In this document: positions 40,728 to 49,969 of the stretch, one piece after another
Layout of the letters: each line of letters opens with the position of its first letter
Numbering within the stretch: position 1 is the stretch's first letter
Source: Actinomadura fibrosa
GTDB lineage: Bacteria; Actinomycetota; Actinomycetes; Streptosporangiales; Streptosporangiaceae
DNA: 58,083 nt
Direction: 5' to 3'
Assembly (NCBI RefSeq): GCF_900659615.1
Contig: NZ_CAACUY010000041.1
Location: forward strand, 1-58,083
Position numbers and translations under genes: made by a program
Notes under the pieces: model-generated
What the model saw: the letters and a program-made list of their open reading frames with translations, nothing else
Told to the model about the DNA's origin: nothing
Database searches by the model: none

Positions 40728-41498
40728 TCAGCGCTGGCGGGACGGCCGGACGACGATCTCGTTGACGTCGACGCCGGGCGGCTGCGCGAGGGCGTAGGAG
40801 ACGGCGGCGGCGATGGCGTCCGGTTCCATCGCGTGCGCCCGGTAGGCGCGCATGGCCTCCGCAGCTCCGGGGTCGGTGATCGAGTCGGCGAGCTCGGAGG
40901 TGACCACGCCGGGGGAGACGGTCGTGACGCGGATCGAGGGGTCGGACTCCTGGCGCAGGCCCTCGGTGATCGCCCAGGCGGCGTGCTTGGTGCCCGAGTA
41001 GACGGCGCTGGTCGGCACGACCTCGTGGGCACCGACGCTCGCGACCGTGACGAAGTGGCCGCCGCCCTGCGCGCCGAAGACGGGCAGCGCCGCGGCGATG
41101 CCGTACAGCAGCCCGCGGACGTTCACGTCGATCATGCGGTCCCACTCGTCGACGAGCAGGGAGTCCAGCCGCGACAGGGGCATGACCCCGGCATTGCTCA
41201 CGAGCACGTCGACCCGTCCGTGGCGGTCGCGGGCGGCCTTCACGAAGGCGTCGAGGTCCGCGCGGTCGGTGACGTCGAGCCGCACCGGGCGCAGGCTCCC
41301 GCCGCTGCGGGCGGCGGCCTGCGCGGTGCGCTCGGCGAGGGCGTCGAGGCGGTCGGTCCGCCGCGCGCCCGCCACGACGTGATGCCCTTCGGCCGCCAGC
41401 CGGGCGGCGACGGCCTCGCCGATGCCGCTGCTGGCCCCGGTGACGAGGACGACCTTGCGTTCCTCCGAGGCTCCGGCCTCGGTTCGGTTCGTAGACAT
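40728..41498 (-). CDS. Short-chain dehydrogenase/reductase
   Basis: 256 residues. TGASSGIG (20-27), Arg47 (NADP(H) preference), SNAGV at 101-105, Ser154, Tyr167 and Lys171 (YSGTK), SPGVVTSELADSI, and the YdfG-like end GVDVNEIVVRPSRQ. It is the first gene of a two-SDR operon. The frame is open further upstream, but ATG 41498 is the first Met with SDR-like sequence after it. Divergent from an XRE regulator, with an operator between. Confidence 0.9.
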   Translation of the reverse strand: MSTNRTEAGASEERKVVLVTGASSGIGEAVAARLAAEGHHVVAGARRTDRLDALAERTAQAAARSGGSLRPVRLDVTDRADLDAFVKAARDRHGRVDVLVSNAGVMPLSRLDSLLVDEWDRMIDVNVRGLLYGIAAALPVFGAQGGGHFVTVASVGAHEVVPTSAVYSGTKHAAWAITEGLRQESDPSIRVTTVSPGVVTSELADSITDPGAAEAMRAYRAHAMEPDAIAAAVSYALAQPPGVDVNEIVVRPSRQR

Positions 41499-41529
41499 GT
41501 CCGCGACCCTCGCCGAGCCGCGCGGCATG

Positions 41530-41568
41530 AGGAAGGGCGCCTTCCTCCTGGGAGCAGCGCACCCAGGA
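41530..41568. promoter_or_regulatory. Two inverted repeats between SDR operon and XRE regulator
   Basis: AGGAAGG-GCG-CCTTCCT (41530-41546) is a perfect 7-3-7 repeat, and TCCTGGG (41546-41552) with CCCAGGA (41562-41568) follows immediately. Both share AGGA/TCCT ends, suggesting two dimers of the XRE (MmyB-like) regulator. Confidence 0.5.
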
Positions 41569-41600
41569 AGCACGGCGGCCCGCTGCCTACCATGGCGGGC

Positions 41601-42431
41601 ATGACGTCCTCTGAGCTCGGCGACTTCCTGAGGGCCCGGCGGGGCCAGGTCACGCCCGAGCAGGCCGGGCTTCCCAGCACGGGGCACCGCAGGGTGCCCG
41701 GCCTGCGGCGCGAGGAGGTGGCGGCGCTGGCCGGGGTCAGCGCCGACTACTACATCCGCCTCGAACAGGGACGGGAGCGGACGCCGTCGGCGCAGGTGGT
41801 CGACGCCCTGGCCGCCGCCCTGCGGCTACCGGAGGACGGCCGCCTGCATCTGTTCCGCATGGCCGGGCTCGCCCCGCGCCCCCGGACCGCCGCCGTGCAC
41901 GACCGCGTCGATCCGAGCCTGCTCCAGCTCATGTCCGCGTGGCCGGACAACCCCGCCATCGTCTACAACCGCGCCTACGACGTGCTCGCCTCGAACGCGA
42001 TCGCCGACGCGCTCTTCCACGACTGGTCGCACTCGCGCAACCTCATGCACGTCGTCTTCACCGAGCCCGCCGCGCGGACCTTCTACCGCGACTGGCACGA
42101 CGTCGCCCGCAACTCCGCGGCCGGGTTCCGGCTCGGCCACGGCCAGGCGCCCGACGACCCGAGGATGCGGCAGGTGCTCACCGAGCTCCTGGCGCAGAGC
42201 CCCGAGTTCGCCGAGCTGTGGGCCCGGCACGACGCCCGCGGCAAGGCGCTGGAGAGCAAGCGGTTCCACCACCGCGAGGTCGGGCCGCTGACGCTGTCGA
42301 TGCAGACCTTCGACGTGCGGTCCAGCCCCGGCCAGGAGCTCGTCGTCTACCACGCGGAGCCCGGCTCGGCGAGCAGCGAGGCCCTGCGGCTCCTCGGCTC
42401 GCTCGCCGCCACCTCGGCCCGGCGGTCCTGA
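41601..42431 (+). CDS. XRE-family regulator with MmyB-like ligand domain
   Basis: 276 residues. Helix-turn-helix at about 30-75 (GLRREEVAALAGVSADYYIRLEQGRERTPSAQVVDALAAAL) and an MmyB-like PAS-fold domain (about 100-265, WPDNPAIVYNRAYDVLASNAIADALF). This family often represses a divergent SDR gene. ATG 41601 follows a -10-like CTACCAT by 7 bases (leaderless); an ATG at 41592 is also in frame. Confidence 0.92.
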   Translation: MTSSELGDFLRARRGQVTPEQAGLPSTGHRRVPGLRREEVAALAGVSADYYIRLEQGRERTPSAQVVDALAAALRLPEDGRLHLFRMAGLAPRPRTAAVHDRVDPSLLQLMSAWPDNPAIVYNRAYDVLASNAIADALFHDWSHSRNLMHVVFTEPAARTFYRDWHDVARNSAAGFRLGHGQAPDDPRMRQVLTELLAQSPEFAELWARHDARGKALESKRFHHREVGPLTLSMQTFDVRSSPGQELVVYHAEPGSASSEALRLLGSLAATSARRS

Positions 42432-42462
42432 GCGTCCGGACCGCCGGGGAGGGCGCCGTTCG

Positions 42463-43317
42463 TCAACCGGCGATCGCGTCGAGCTCGGCCAGCGCGTCCG
42501 CGGGCAGTTCCAGATCGGCGGCGGCGATGTTCTCCCGCAGGTGGGCGCGGGACGAGGTGCCCGGGATCAGGGCGATCGTCGGGGACCGGTGCAGCAGCCA
42601 GGCCAGGGCGACCTGGTGCGGCGTCGCGTCCAGGCGGGCGGCGACGGCGGCCAGCGTCTGCGACTGGAGCGGGGTGAATCCGCCCAGCGGGAAGAACGGC
42701 GCGTAGGCGATGCCCTCGGCCGCGCACCGGTCGACGAGGGCGTCGTCCTGCCGATTGACGATGTTGTACTCGTTCTGCACCGTCACGATCGGCGCGATCG
42801 ACCGGGCCTCGTCGAACTGCCGCATCGAGGCGGCGCTCAGCCCGAGGTGGCGGATCAGCCCCTCCTTCTGCATCTCGACGAGCGCGCCGAACTCCTCCGC
42901 CAGCGACTCGTCCCCGGTGTTGTGGACGGACAGGCGCAGGTTCACGACGTCGAGCACGTCGAGCCCGAGGTGGTCGAGGTTCTCCTCGACCTGCGCCCGG
43001 AGGTCGGACGGCGTCAGCGAGGGGTTCCAGCTGCCGTCGGCGCCGCGACGCGCGCCGACCTTGGTGACGATGCGCAGATCGTCCGGATACGGGTGCAGGG
43101 CCTCCTTGATGATCTCGTTCACCACCACGGGACCGTAGAAGTCGCTGGTGTCGATGTGGGTGACGCCGAGTTCGACGGCCTCGCGGAGGACCGCGACCGC
43201 CTCGGCGCGGTCCTTCGGCGGGCCGAAGACGTTCGGGCCGGCGAGTTGCATCGCGCCGTAGCCCATGCGGGTGATCGTCAGGTCGCCGGCGAGTGTCAGC
43301 GTTCGGCTGTCGGCCAT
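42463..43317 (-). CDS. Aldo/keto reductase
   Basis: 284 residues. TIM-barrel NADPH oxidoreductase with Asp56 and Tyr61 (IDTSDFYGP) and Lys86 (VTKVG). The fourth tetrad residue, usually His in LxxxH, is in VVNLRLSVHN and appears replaced by Asn/Arg, as in the YdbC-like subgroup. IPGTSSRAHLRENIAA near 255-270 binds the cofactor phosphate. Divergent from a TetR gene, its likely repressor. Confidence 0.92.
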   Translation of the reverse strand: MADSRTLTLAGDLTITRMGYGAMQLAGPNVFGPPKDRAEAVAVLREAVELGVTHIDTSDFYGPVVVNEIIKEALHPYPDDLRIVTKVGARRGADGSWNPSLTPSDLRAQVEENLDHLGLDVLDVVNLRLSVHNTGDESLAEEFGALVEMQKEGLIRHLGLSAASMRQFDEARSIAPIVTVQNEYNIVNRQDDALVDRCAAEGIAYAPFFPLGGFTPLQSQTLAAVAARLDATPHQVALAWLLHRSPTIALIPGTSSRAHLRENIAAADLELPADALAELDAIAG

Positions 43318-43357
43318 GGTGCGCGTCCCCTCAGGTCGTATCGGTGTCCCCAGTTTA

Positions 43358-43391
43358 CCAACCGCAACGTTGGAGTTGGCAACCATAGGAT
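43358..43391. promoter_or_regulatory. TetR operator-like repeat and -10 box
   Basis: CCAAC-CGCAAC-GTTGG (43358-43373) is a 5-6-5 inverted repeat in the aldo/keto reductase-TetR spacer, followed by a -10-like TAGGAT (43386-43391) seven bases before ATG 43399. Confidence 0.45.
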
Positions 43392-43398
43392 GGCGTCC

Positions 43399-44007
43399 AT
43401 GGCCTGGGACATCGAGGGGACGCAACGCCGGCTCAAGGAGGCGGCGACGCTGGAGTTCGCCGAGCACGGCCCGGACGGGACGACGATGGCGCGCATCGCC
43501 GAGCGGGCGGGCATCAACAAGGAGCGGCTCTACAAGTACTTCGGCGACAAGCAGAACCTGTTCGACACCGTGCTCAAGGACGAGCTGGAGAAGCTCGCCG
43601 CCGACGTGGCCGTCCCGGAGGCGGGCCTCGCCGACATCGGGGAGTTCGCCGGCCGCTCCTTCGACTACCACGCCGACCATCCCCACCTCCTCCGCCTGCT
43701 GCAATGGGAGGGGCTGGCCTACGCCGGGGGCGGCGCCGGCCGGTCCATCGCCGAGGAGGCCGGCCGCACCGCGCACTACCGGGACAAGGTCGCGGCCTTC
43801 GCGGCGGCCCAGCGCGCCGGCGTCCTCGACGACTCCCTCGACCCCGCCCACCTGACGTTCTCGATCATCGCGCTCGCGGCCTGGTGGTTCTCCGTCCCGC
43901 AGCTCGCCTGGATGCTCACCGGCACCGACGCCGCCGACCCGGACGAGCGGGCCCGCCGCCGCGCCGGCGTCGTCCGGGCCGCCGAGCGCCTCGCGCTTCC
44001 CCGCTGA
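43399..44007 (+). CDS. TetR-family transcriptional regulator
   Basis: 202 residues from ATG 43399 (leaderless after TAGGAT); ATG 43390 is in frame too. Helix-turn-helix TTMARIAERAGINKERLYKYFGDKQNLF (about 31-58). The C-terminal domain carries two hydrophobic helices (LTFSIIALAAWWFSVPQLAWML) typical of the subgroup. Divergent from the aldo/keto reductase and probably represses it and itself. Confidence 0.9.
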   Translation: MAWDIEGTQRRLKEAATLEFAEHGPDGTTMARIAERAGINKERLYKYFGDKQNLFDTVLKDELEKLAADVAVPEAGLADIGEFAGRSFDYHADHPHLLRLLQWEGLAYAGGGAGRSIAEEAGRTAHYRDKVAAFAAAQRAGVLDDSLDPAHLTFSIIALAAWWFSVPQLAWMLTGTDAADPDERARRRAGVVRAAERLALPR

Positions 44008-44030
44008 CCGGGCTGCTCCGCGCGCACGTC

Positions 44031-44079
44031 CGCCGAACCGGTCGCCGAACCGGTCGCCGAGCCCGCGAGATCCCTCGCG
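44031..44079. repeat. Short 12-bp tandem repeat with adjoining hairpin
   Basis: CGCCGAACCGGT occurs at 44031 and 44043, with a partial third unit at 44055. CGCGAG-ATCC-CTCGCG (44064-44079) follows and may end the TetR transcript. Confidence 0.5.
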
Positions 44080-44121
44080 CGACCGAGGCGGACATGCCCC
44101 CTACCGGCTGATACTGAGCGA

Positions 44122-45327
44122 ATGTCGGATCACTCCCGTTTCGGTTCCCTCGCGCCCTCGCGGTGGCGCGCGGGCGACGGCCGCCTCGTGGACGTCCTCG
44201 TCGCGGCCGCGGTCGCCGTCCCGGTGTTCGTGCCGTTCGCCACGGCGCCGGAGGTGACGCCGCTCGGCGTGCTGGTCAACCTCGGCACCGTCGTCCCGCT
44301 CGTCTGGCGGCGGCGCGCGCCGTTCGCGGTCGCGCTGGTCGTGGCGTGCTTCGCCATGGGGGTGTCGCTGCACCACCGGCCCGGCCAGACGCTCCAGTAC
44401 GGCGCGCTGGTGGCGATCTACACGCTCGCGGACCTCGGCCGGCACCGCTGGCAGCGCTGGGGCTTCATCGGCGCGATCGTGGCCTCGACCCCGCCCGGCG
44501 CGCTGCTGGTCAAGAGCAACGACGCGGGCGAGTTCATGTTCACGCTGCTCCTGCCCATGACGGCGTTCCTCCTCGGCACCCTCGCGCGGACCGGGCGGGA
44601 GCGGTCGGACGCGCTCGTGGAGCGCTCCGCGCAGCTCGAACGCGAACGCGAGGCGCTCGAACGCGAGCGCGAGGCCGAGGCGGCGCGCGCCGCGGCGGAG
44701 GAACGGGCCCGCATCGCCCGCGACATGCACGACGTCCTCGCGCACGCCGTCAGCATCATGGTCGTCCAGGCCGAGGCCGGCCCGGTGGTGGTCCACACCG
44801 ACCCGGACCAGGCCGAACGGGTCTTCGACGCCATCGCCGACGCGGGCCGGGACGCGATGGCCCAGCTGCGCCGCATGCTGGGCGTCCTCAAGGAGGAGCA
44901 GGACCACGGCGTCCGCGCGCCGCTGCCGACCATCGGCGCGCTCCCCGGCCTGGTCGAGCACGTCGACCGCACCCAGGTCCGCGTGCGCCTCACGGTCGAG
45001 GGCGCGAGCCGCGACCTCCCGTCCGACGCCGACCTGGCGGCGTACCGCGTCGTGCAGGAGGCGCTCACCAACACGGTGAAGCACGCCGGCGCGCGGGCGG
45101 CCGAGGTCCGCCTGCACTGGACCGACCACGAACTGGAGATCACGGTGACCGACGACGGGCAGGGCCGCGACGGAGCGGACCCGGGCTGGCGGCGCGGCGG
45201 CGACGGCCTCATCGGCATCCGCGAACGCGTCCTCGCCTGCGGCGGCACGGCCGAGGCCGGTCCCCTGCCGGGCGGCGGCTTCCGGGTCTCGGCACGCCTC
45301 CCCTACGCCGCGGCGGTGACCGCGTGA
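44122..45327 (+). CDS. Two-component sensor histidine kinase (HisKA_3)
   Basis: 401 residues. Four to five membrane segments in 22-157 with no large outer domain, a charged coiled coil (about 158-198), the dimerisation/phosphoacceptor box ARIARDMHDVLAHA with His203, and a HATPase domain (about 300-398: VVQEALTNTVKHAG, VTDDGQG, GLIGIRERV). NarX/DesK-like. The start follows a GATACT -10 box by 6 bases, so leaderless. It overlaps the response regulator by 4 bases (GTGA). Confidence 0.93.
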   Translation: MSDHSRFGSLAPSRWRAGDGRLVDVLVAAAVAVPVFVPFATAPEVTPLGVLVNLGTVVPLVWRRRAPFAVALVVACFAMGVSLHHRPGQTLQYGALVAIYTLADLGRHRWQRWGFIGAIVASTPPGALLVKSNDAGEFMFTLLLPMTAFLLGTLARTGRERSDALVERSAQLEREREALEREREAEAARAAAEERARIARDMHDVLAHAVSIMVVQAEAGPVVVHTDPDQAERVFDAIADAGRDAMAQLRRMLGVLKEEQDHGVRAPLPTIGALPGLVEHVDRTQVRVRLTVEGASRDLPSDADLAAYRVVQEALTNTVKHAGARAAEVRLHWTDHELEITVTDDGQGRDGADPGWRRGGDGLIGIRERVLACGGTAEAGPLPGGGFRVSARLPYAAAVTA

Positions 45328-45977
45328 TCCGCGTGGTGCTCGCCGACGACCAGGAACTCGTCCGCAGCGGCTTCGCGATGATCCTGGACGCGCAGCCCGA
45401 CATCGAGGTGGTCGCCGAGGCGGGCGACGGCGCCGCCGCGATCGCCGCCGTGGGCGAGCACGACCCCGACGTCGTGCTGCTCGACATCCGCATGCCCGGC
45501 GTGGACGGCATCGAGGCCGCGAAGGCCGTGTGCGCCGGCACCCGCACCCGCGCGATCATGCTCACCACGTTCGACCAGGACGACTACGTCTACGACGCGC
45601 TCTACGCCGGCGCGAGCGGCTTCCTGCTCAAGGACGTGCGCCGCGACGACCTCGTGCACGCGGTCCGGGTGGTGGCGGCGGGGGAGTCGCTGCTCGCGCC
45701 CGCCGTCACCCGCCGGCTCATCTCCGACATCACGCGCAACCGTCCGCGCGCCGGAGCGATCGCCTCCGACCGCCTGGCCGTCCTGACCGGGCGCGAGCGC
45801 GAGACCCTGCGCCTCCTCGGCCGCGGCCTGTCGAACGCGGAGATCGCCGCGGCCATGGTCGTCAGCGAGCACACCGTGAAGACCCACGTGAGCAACGTCC
45901 TGGCCAAGCTCGGCCTCCGCGACCGCGTCCAGGCCGTGATCGCGGCGTACGAGACCCGGCTGATCGAGCCCTCCTGA
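45324..45977 (+). CDS. NarL/LuxR-type response regulator
   Basis: 217 residues from GTG 45324. Receiver domain 1-120 with acidic pair Asp8-Asp9, phosphoacceptor Asp54 (VVLLDIRMPG), Thr in LTTFDQDDY and Lys in FLLKDV. C-terminal LuxR helix-turn-helix at about 150-212 (LTGREREtLRLLGRGLSNAEIAAAMVVSEHTVKTHVSNVLAKL). Cognate partner of the overlapping kinase. The downstream membrane protein may be a target. Confidence 0.94.
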   Translation: MIRVVLADDQELVRSGFAMILDAQPDIEVVAEAGDGAAAIAAVGEHDPDVVLLDIRMPGVDGIEAAKAVCAGTRTRAIMLTTFDQDDYVYDALYAGASGFLLKDVRRDDLVHAVRVVAAGESLLAPAVTRRLISDITRNRPRAGAIASDRLAVLTGRERETLRLLGRGLSNAEIAAAMVVSEHTVKTHVSNVLAKLGLRDRVQAVIAAYETRLIEPS

Positions 45978-46129
45978 GGACGGCATCCGCCGCGCGGGGG
46001 AGTCGCTCCCGGTTCCTCCCCCGCGCCGCCGATGCCCGAAGACCGCTCGCGGCGGCGATCCGCCCGGCCTCCGCTCTCCCGAAGATCGAGAACGTGGAAA
46101 CGCCGACCTCGAACTCCGGGAGAACCCTC

Positions 46130-46762
46130 ATGACCAGGATCGCCTTCCATCTCGCCCCCGCCCTCATGCTCGCGTACGGCGTCGTCCGGCTCATCGACGG
46201 CCGCGACGGGCAGCACGGCCCGGGCCCGGCCTGGACCACGGGCCATCTGATCTTCCTCGGCTCCCTCCTGCTGTACGGCGGGGTGATCGCGGGCCTGTAC
46301 TTCCGTCTCCGGGCGCTGCCCGGCGGCACCGCACGCCGGATCACGACGGGCGTCGCGGCGACGGCCGCCGCCCTTGGGCTCGTCACGTTCGTCCGCGTCG
46401 CGCTCGTCGACATCGTCGTCGGCCTCCGCGCCGCGAACCCGGCCGAGAAGAGCATGCTCTCCGACCGGTACGCGGACGTCCCCGCCGTGCTCCCCCAGGC
46501 GGTCTACGAGATCGGCCCGGTGTTCTTCATGCTCGGCCTGCTCGCGCTGCTCATCCAGTTCGCGGTCGTCACCCCCGGACGGAAGGCGGTCGCCGCGCTG
46601 AGCCCCGTCCTGGTCGCCCTCGGCTTCGTCGCCATCACGCTCGACCTCGACCTGCTTCCGGCGGGCGCGGCGCTGATCTGGTTGGCGCTCGTCCCGTTCA
46701 CCCGGGAGCGGACACCGGCCTCCCCCGCGCGCCCCGGCACCAAGGCTCGCGCGGCGGCCTGA
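46130..46762 (+). CDS. Multi-pass membrane protein of unknown function
   Basis: 210 residues with five or six predicted membrane segments: about 5-20, 37-60, 72-92, 128-150, 158-178 and a last weak one. A loop at 97-125 (AANPAEKSMLSDRYADVP) holds most of the charge. GGGAG precedes ATG 46130. It starts 150 bases after the response regulator and could belong to the same regulon. No family recognised. Confidence 0.75.
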   Translation: MTRIAFHLAPALMLAYGVVRLIDGRDGQHGPGPAWTTGHLIFLGSLLLYGGVIAGLYFRLRALPGGTARRITTGVAATAAALGLVTFVRVALVDIVVGLRAANPAEKSMLSDRYADVPAVLPQAVYEIGPVFFMLGLLALLIQFAVVTPGRKAVAALSPVLVALGFVAITLDLDLLPAGAALIWLALVPFTRERTPASPARPGTKARAAA

Positions 46763-46794
46763 CCGCGACCGCCGCCATAGCGTTCACCTTCACC

Positions 46795-46919
46795 CATTGC
46801 AATGATCAGCAGCTCCTTGTTGCATTAACCATCAGAACCGTTGCAACAATTAGTGGCGATTGAAGTGCAGAGATGCACTTATAGAGCTACAAGCTTGTTG
46901 CCGCTTCTGTGAATGCAAC
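46795..46919. promoter_or_regulatory. A/T-rich control region with four TGCA/TTGC inverted repeats
   Basis: In order: CATTGCAATG (46795-46804), TTGTTGCA with TGCAACAA (46817-46849), AAGTGCA-GAGA-TGCACTT (46863-46880), GTTGC with GCAAC (46897-46919). The A+T content is far above the flanks. It precedes the DUF4097/ABC operon by 53 bases. PadR or GntR-type repression is plausible, but no such gene adjoins. Confidence 0.55.
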
Positions 46920-46972
46920 GTAGCGTTTGCTTTGTCAGAAACGAGAAGCACCACAACGCAAGGGAGCTCCTG

Positions 46973-47635
46973 ATGCACACGTTCGCCACCCCCGCCCCGA
47001 TCACCGCCGTCCTGGACGTCCCCTCCGGGCGGGTCCAGCTCATCGCCGCCGACCGGACCGACACCGTGGTCGAGGTCCGGCCGGCCGGCGCCGGGAAGGG
47101 CCGCGACGCCAAGGCCGCCGAGCAGACCACGGTCGAGTTCGCCGACGGCGTGCTGCGCGTGGCGGCCCCGGCGGGCCGCTCGCCGCTGGGGCCGTCGGGC
47201 TCGGTGGAGGTGACGGTCCAGCTGCCCGCCGGATCCGAGGTCCAGGGCAGCGCGGCCGCCACCGAGCTGCGCGGCGTCGGCCGCCTGGGCCGGCTCGCCT
47301 TCACCGGCGCCTACCGCCACATCAAGATCGACGAAGCCGCCGGCGCGCACCTGGCGGCCACCGACGGCGACGTCGAGATCGGCCGCCTGCACGGTCCCGC
47401 CGAGATCAGCACCCAGCGCGGCGACATCCGCGTCACCGAGGCCACCGGCGGCGAGGTGACGCTGTCCACCCTGTCCGGCGACATCTCGGTCGGCGCCGCC
47501 ACCGGCGTCTCGGCCGCCCTGGACGCCGGCACCTCCCACGGCCGCGTCAGCAACTCCCTGAAGAACGACGGCACCGCCGGCCTGACCATCCGCGCCACGA
47601 CCAGCCACGGCGACATCGCCGCCCGCAGCCTCTGA
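46973..47635 (+). CDS. DUF4097-family beta-repeat protein
   Basis: 220 residues. The C-terminal two thirds (about 75-218) is a chain of short beta strands with GDIRVTEATGGEVTLSTLSGDISVGAATG repeats, the DUF4097/adhesin-like beta-helix. No signal peptide or membrane segment is visible. AAGGGAG precedes the ATG. In actinobacteria this protein commonly sits first in operons with DrrA/DrrB-type exporters, as here; its role there is unknown. Confidence 0.88.
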   Translation: MHTFATPAPITAVLDVPSGRVQLIAADRTDTVVEVRPAGAGKGRDAKAAEQTTVEFADGVLRVAAPAGRSPLGPSGSVEVTVQLPAGSEVQGSAAATELRGVGRLGRLAFTGAYRHIKIDEAAGAHLAATDGDVEIGRLHGPAEISTQRGDIRVTEATGGEVTLSTLSGDISVGAATGVSAALDAGTSHGRVSNSLKNDGTAGLTIRATTSHGDIAARSL

Positions 47636-47661
47636 TCCGCGTCCCGAAGAAGGAGAGTCCC

Positions 47662-48635
<974 letters not shown>

Positions 48636-48639
<4 letters not shown>

Positions 48640-49409
48640 GCACCCTCGCCCTCGCCGCCCGCGACTCCTCGACGATGGTCCGCCGCCAGCTCAAGCGGCT
48701 GATCCGCTACCCGTCCATGACCATCCAGCTCGTCGTCACGCCGGTGATCCTGCTGCTGCTGTTCGTGTACGTCCTGGGCGGCACCCTCGGCGGCGGGCTC
48801 GGCGGCGGCCGGGGCACCTACGTCAACTACGTGCTGCCCGGCATCCTGCTCATGGCCGCGGCGACGGCCGCGACCGGCACCGCCGTGATGGTCGCCACCG
48901 ACATGACCGAGGGGGTCATCGCCCGCTTCCGCACCATGCGCATCTGGCGGCCCGCCGTCCTGACCGGCCACGTCGTCGGCAGCGTCGTCCAGCAGCTCCT
49001 CGGCATGGCCGTCCTCGTCGGCATCGCCCTGGCGATCGGCTTCCGGCCCGACGCGACCCCCGTCGAGTGGCTCGCCGCCCTCGGCCTGCTCACCCTGTTC
49101 ATCGTCGCGATCACCTGGCTGTCGGTCGCGCTCGGCCTGAACGCCTCCAGCCCCGAGGCGGCCAGCAACGCCCCCATGCCCCTGATCCTGCTGCCCTTCC
49201 TCGGCTCCGGCTTCGTCCCCACCGACTCCATGCCCACCGCCCTGCGCTGGTTCGCCGAGTACCAGCCCTTCACCCCGATCATGGAGACCCTCCGCGGCCT
49301 GCTCCTCGGCTCCCCGATCGGCCACGACGGAGCCATCGCCACCGCCTGGTGCGCCGGCATCGCCGCCGCCTCCTACCTCTGGGCCAAGCACACTTTCAAC
49401 AAGGCCTGA
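48636..49409 (+). CDS. DrrB-type ABC-2 permease
   Basis: 257 residues with six membrane segments. MTIQLVVTPVILLLLFVYVLGG is segment 1, GILLMAAATAATGTAVMVATDMTEGVIARFRTM follows, and FLGSGFVPTDSMPTALRWFAEYQPFTPIMETLRGLLLG is the ABC-2 signature near 185-222. Starts at ATG 48636 overlapping the ATPase stop. With DrrA it would export drugs, lipids or antibiotics. Confidence 0.93.
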
Positions 49410-49424
49410 CCATGACCCGCCCAC

Positions 49425-49458
49425 CAGGGCCGCCAGACCACCCGGTCTGCCGGCCCTG
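49425..49458 (+). terminator. Terminator of the DUF4097/ABC operon
   Basis: A 15-bp stem with one mismatch (arms 49425-49439 and 49444-49458, loop ACCC), 15 bases after the permease stop. Confidence 0.65.
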
Positions 49459-49576
49459 AGCCCTTTCCGGTGTCAGAGCTCGGGCACGCGCTCCTGTTAC
49501 CTTCTCCCGCCGGCACTCGTCATGGGGGTGACGACCGGATCGACGGCCGTCGCACCGGCGAGTGAAGCGAGGACAA

Positions 49577-49969
49577 ATGATCAACGGCATCATGTTCGTG
49601 ACGGTCCACGTCACCGACCAGGACCGCGCGCTGGAGTTCTACACCGGCGCGCTCGGACTGGAGAAGCAGATCGACTACTCGGGGCCGGACGGCCGTTTCC
49701 TCGCCGTCGGCGTCCCCGACCACCCGGTGCGGATCATCCTGTGGCCGGACGAGAAGGCCGCCGGAAGCCCGGACGAGGCGGGCGGGAGCGCGGCGCCCGG
49801 CGTGCTGGTCCTCGAATCCGGCGATCTGCGCGAGGACTTCGAGGTCCTGCGGCGGCGCGGCGTCACCTTCACCGACCCCGAACCGGTGGACTACCCGTTC
49901 GGGGTCCGCGCCGAGGCCGTGGACCCCGACGGGAACCGGATCTCGTTCCGGCAGCCGCGCACCCGGTGA
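49577..49969 (+). CDS. VOC (glyoxalase/bleomycin-resistance) family protein
   Basis: 130 residues, two beta-alpha-beta-beta-beta units. FVTVHVTDQDRALEFYTGALGLEK at the N-terminus, DHPVRIILWP in the middle, EAVDPDGNRISFRQP at the end. Metal ligands would be His11 and Glu119 or nearby. Starts ATG 49577 with GAGG upstream. Its stop overlaps the ECF sigma gene start (GTGA), a pairing that suggests the sigma factor controls it. Confidence 0.9.
   Translation: MINGIMFVTVHVTDQDRALEFYTGALGLEKQIDYSGPDGRFLAVGVPDHPVRIILWPDEKAAGSPDEAGGSAAPGVLVLESGDLREDFEVLRRRGVTFTDPEPVDYPFGVRAEAVDPDGNRISFRQPRTR

Noticed and set aside
44031..44062. Possible CRISPR-like repeats
   Set aside because: Units are 12 bp, directly adjacent and without spacers; a simple tandem duplication. 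No CRISPR array or cas gene is seen anywhere in the window.
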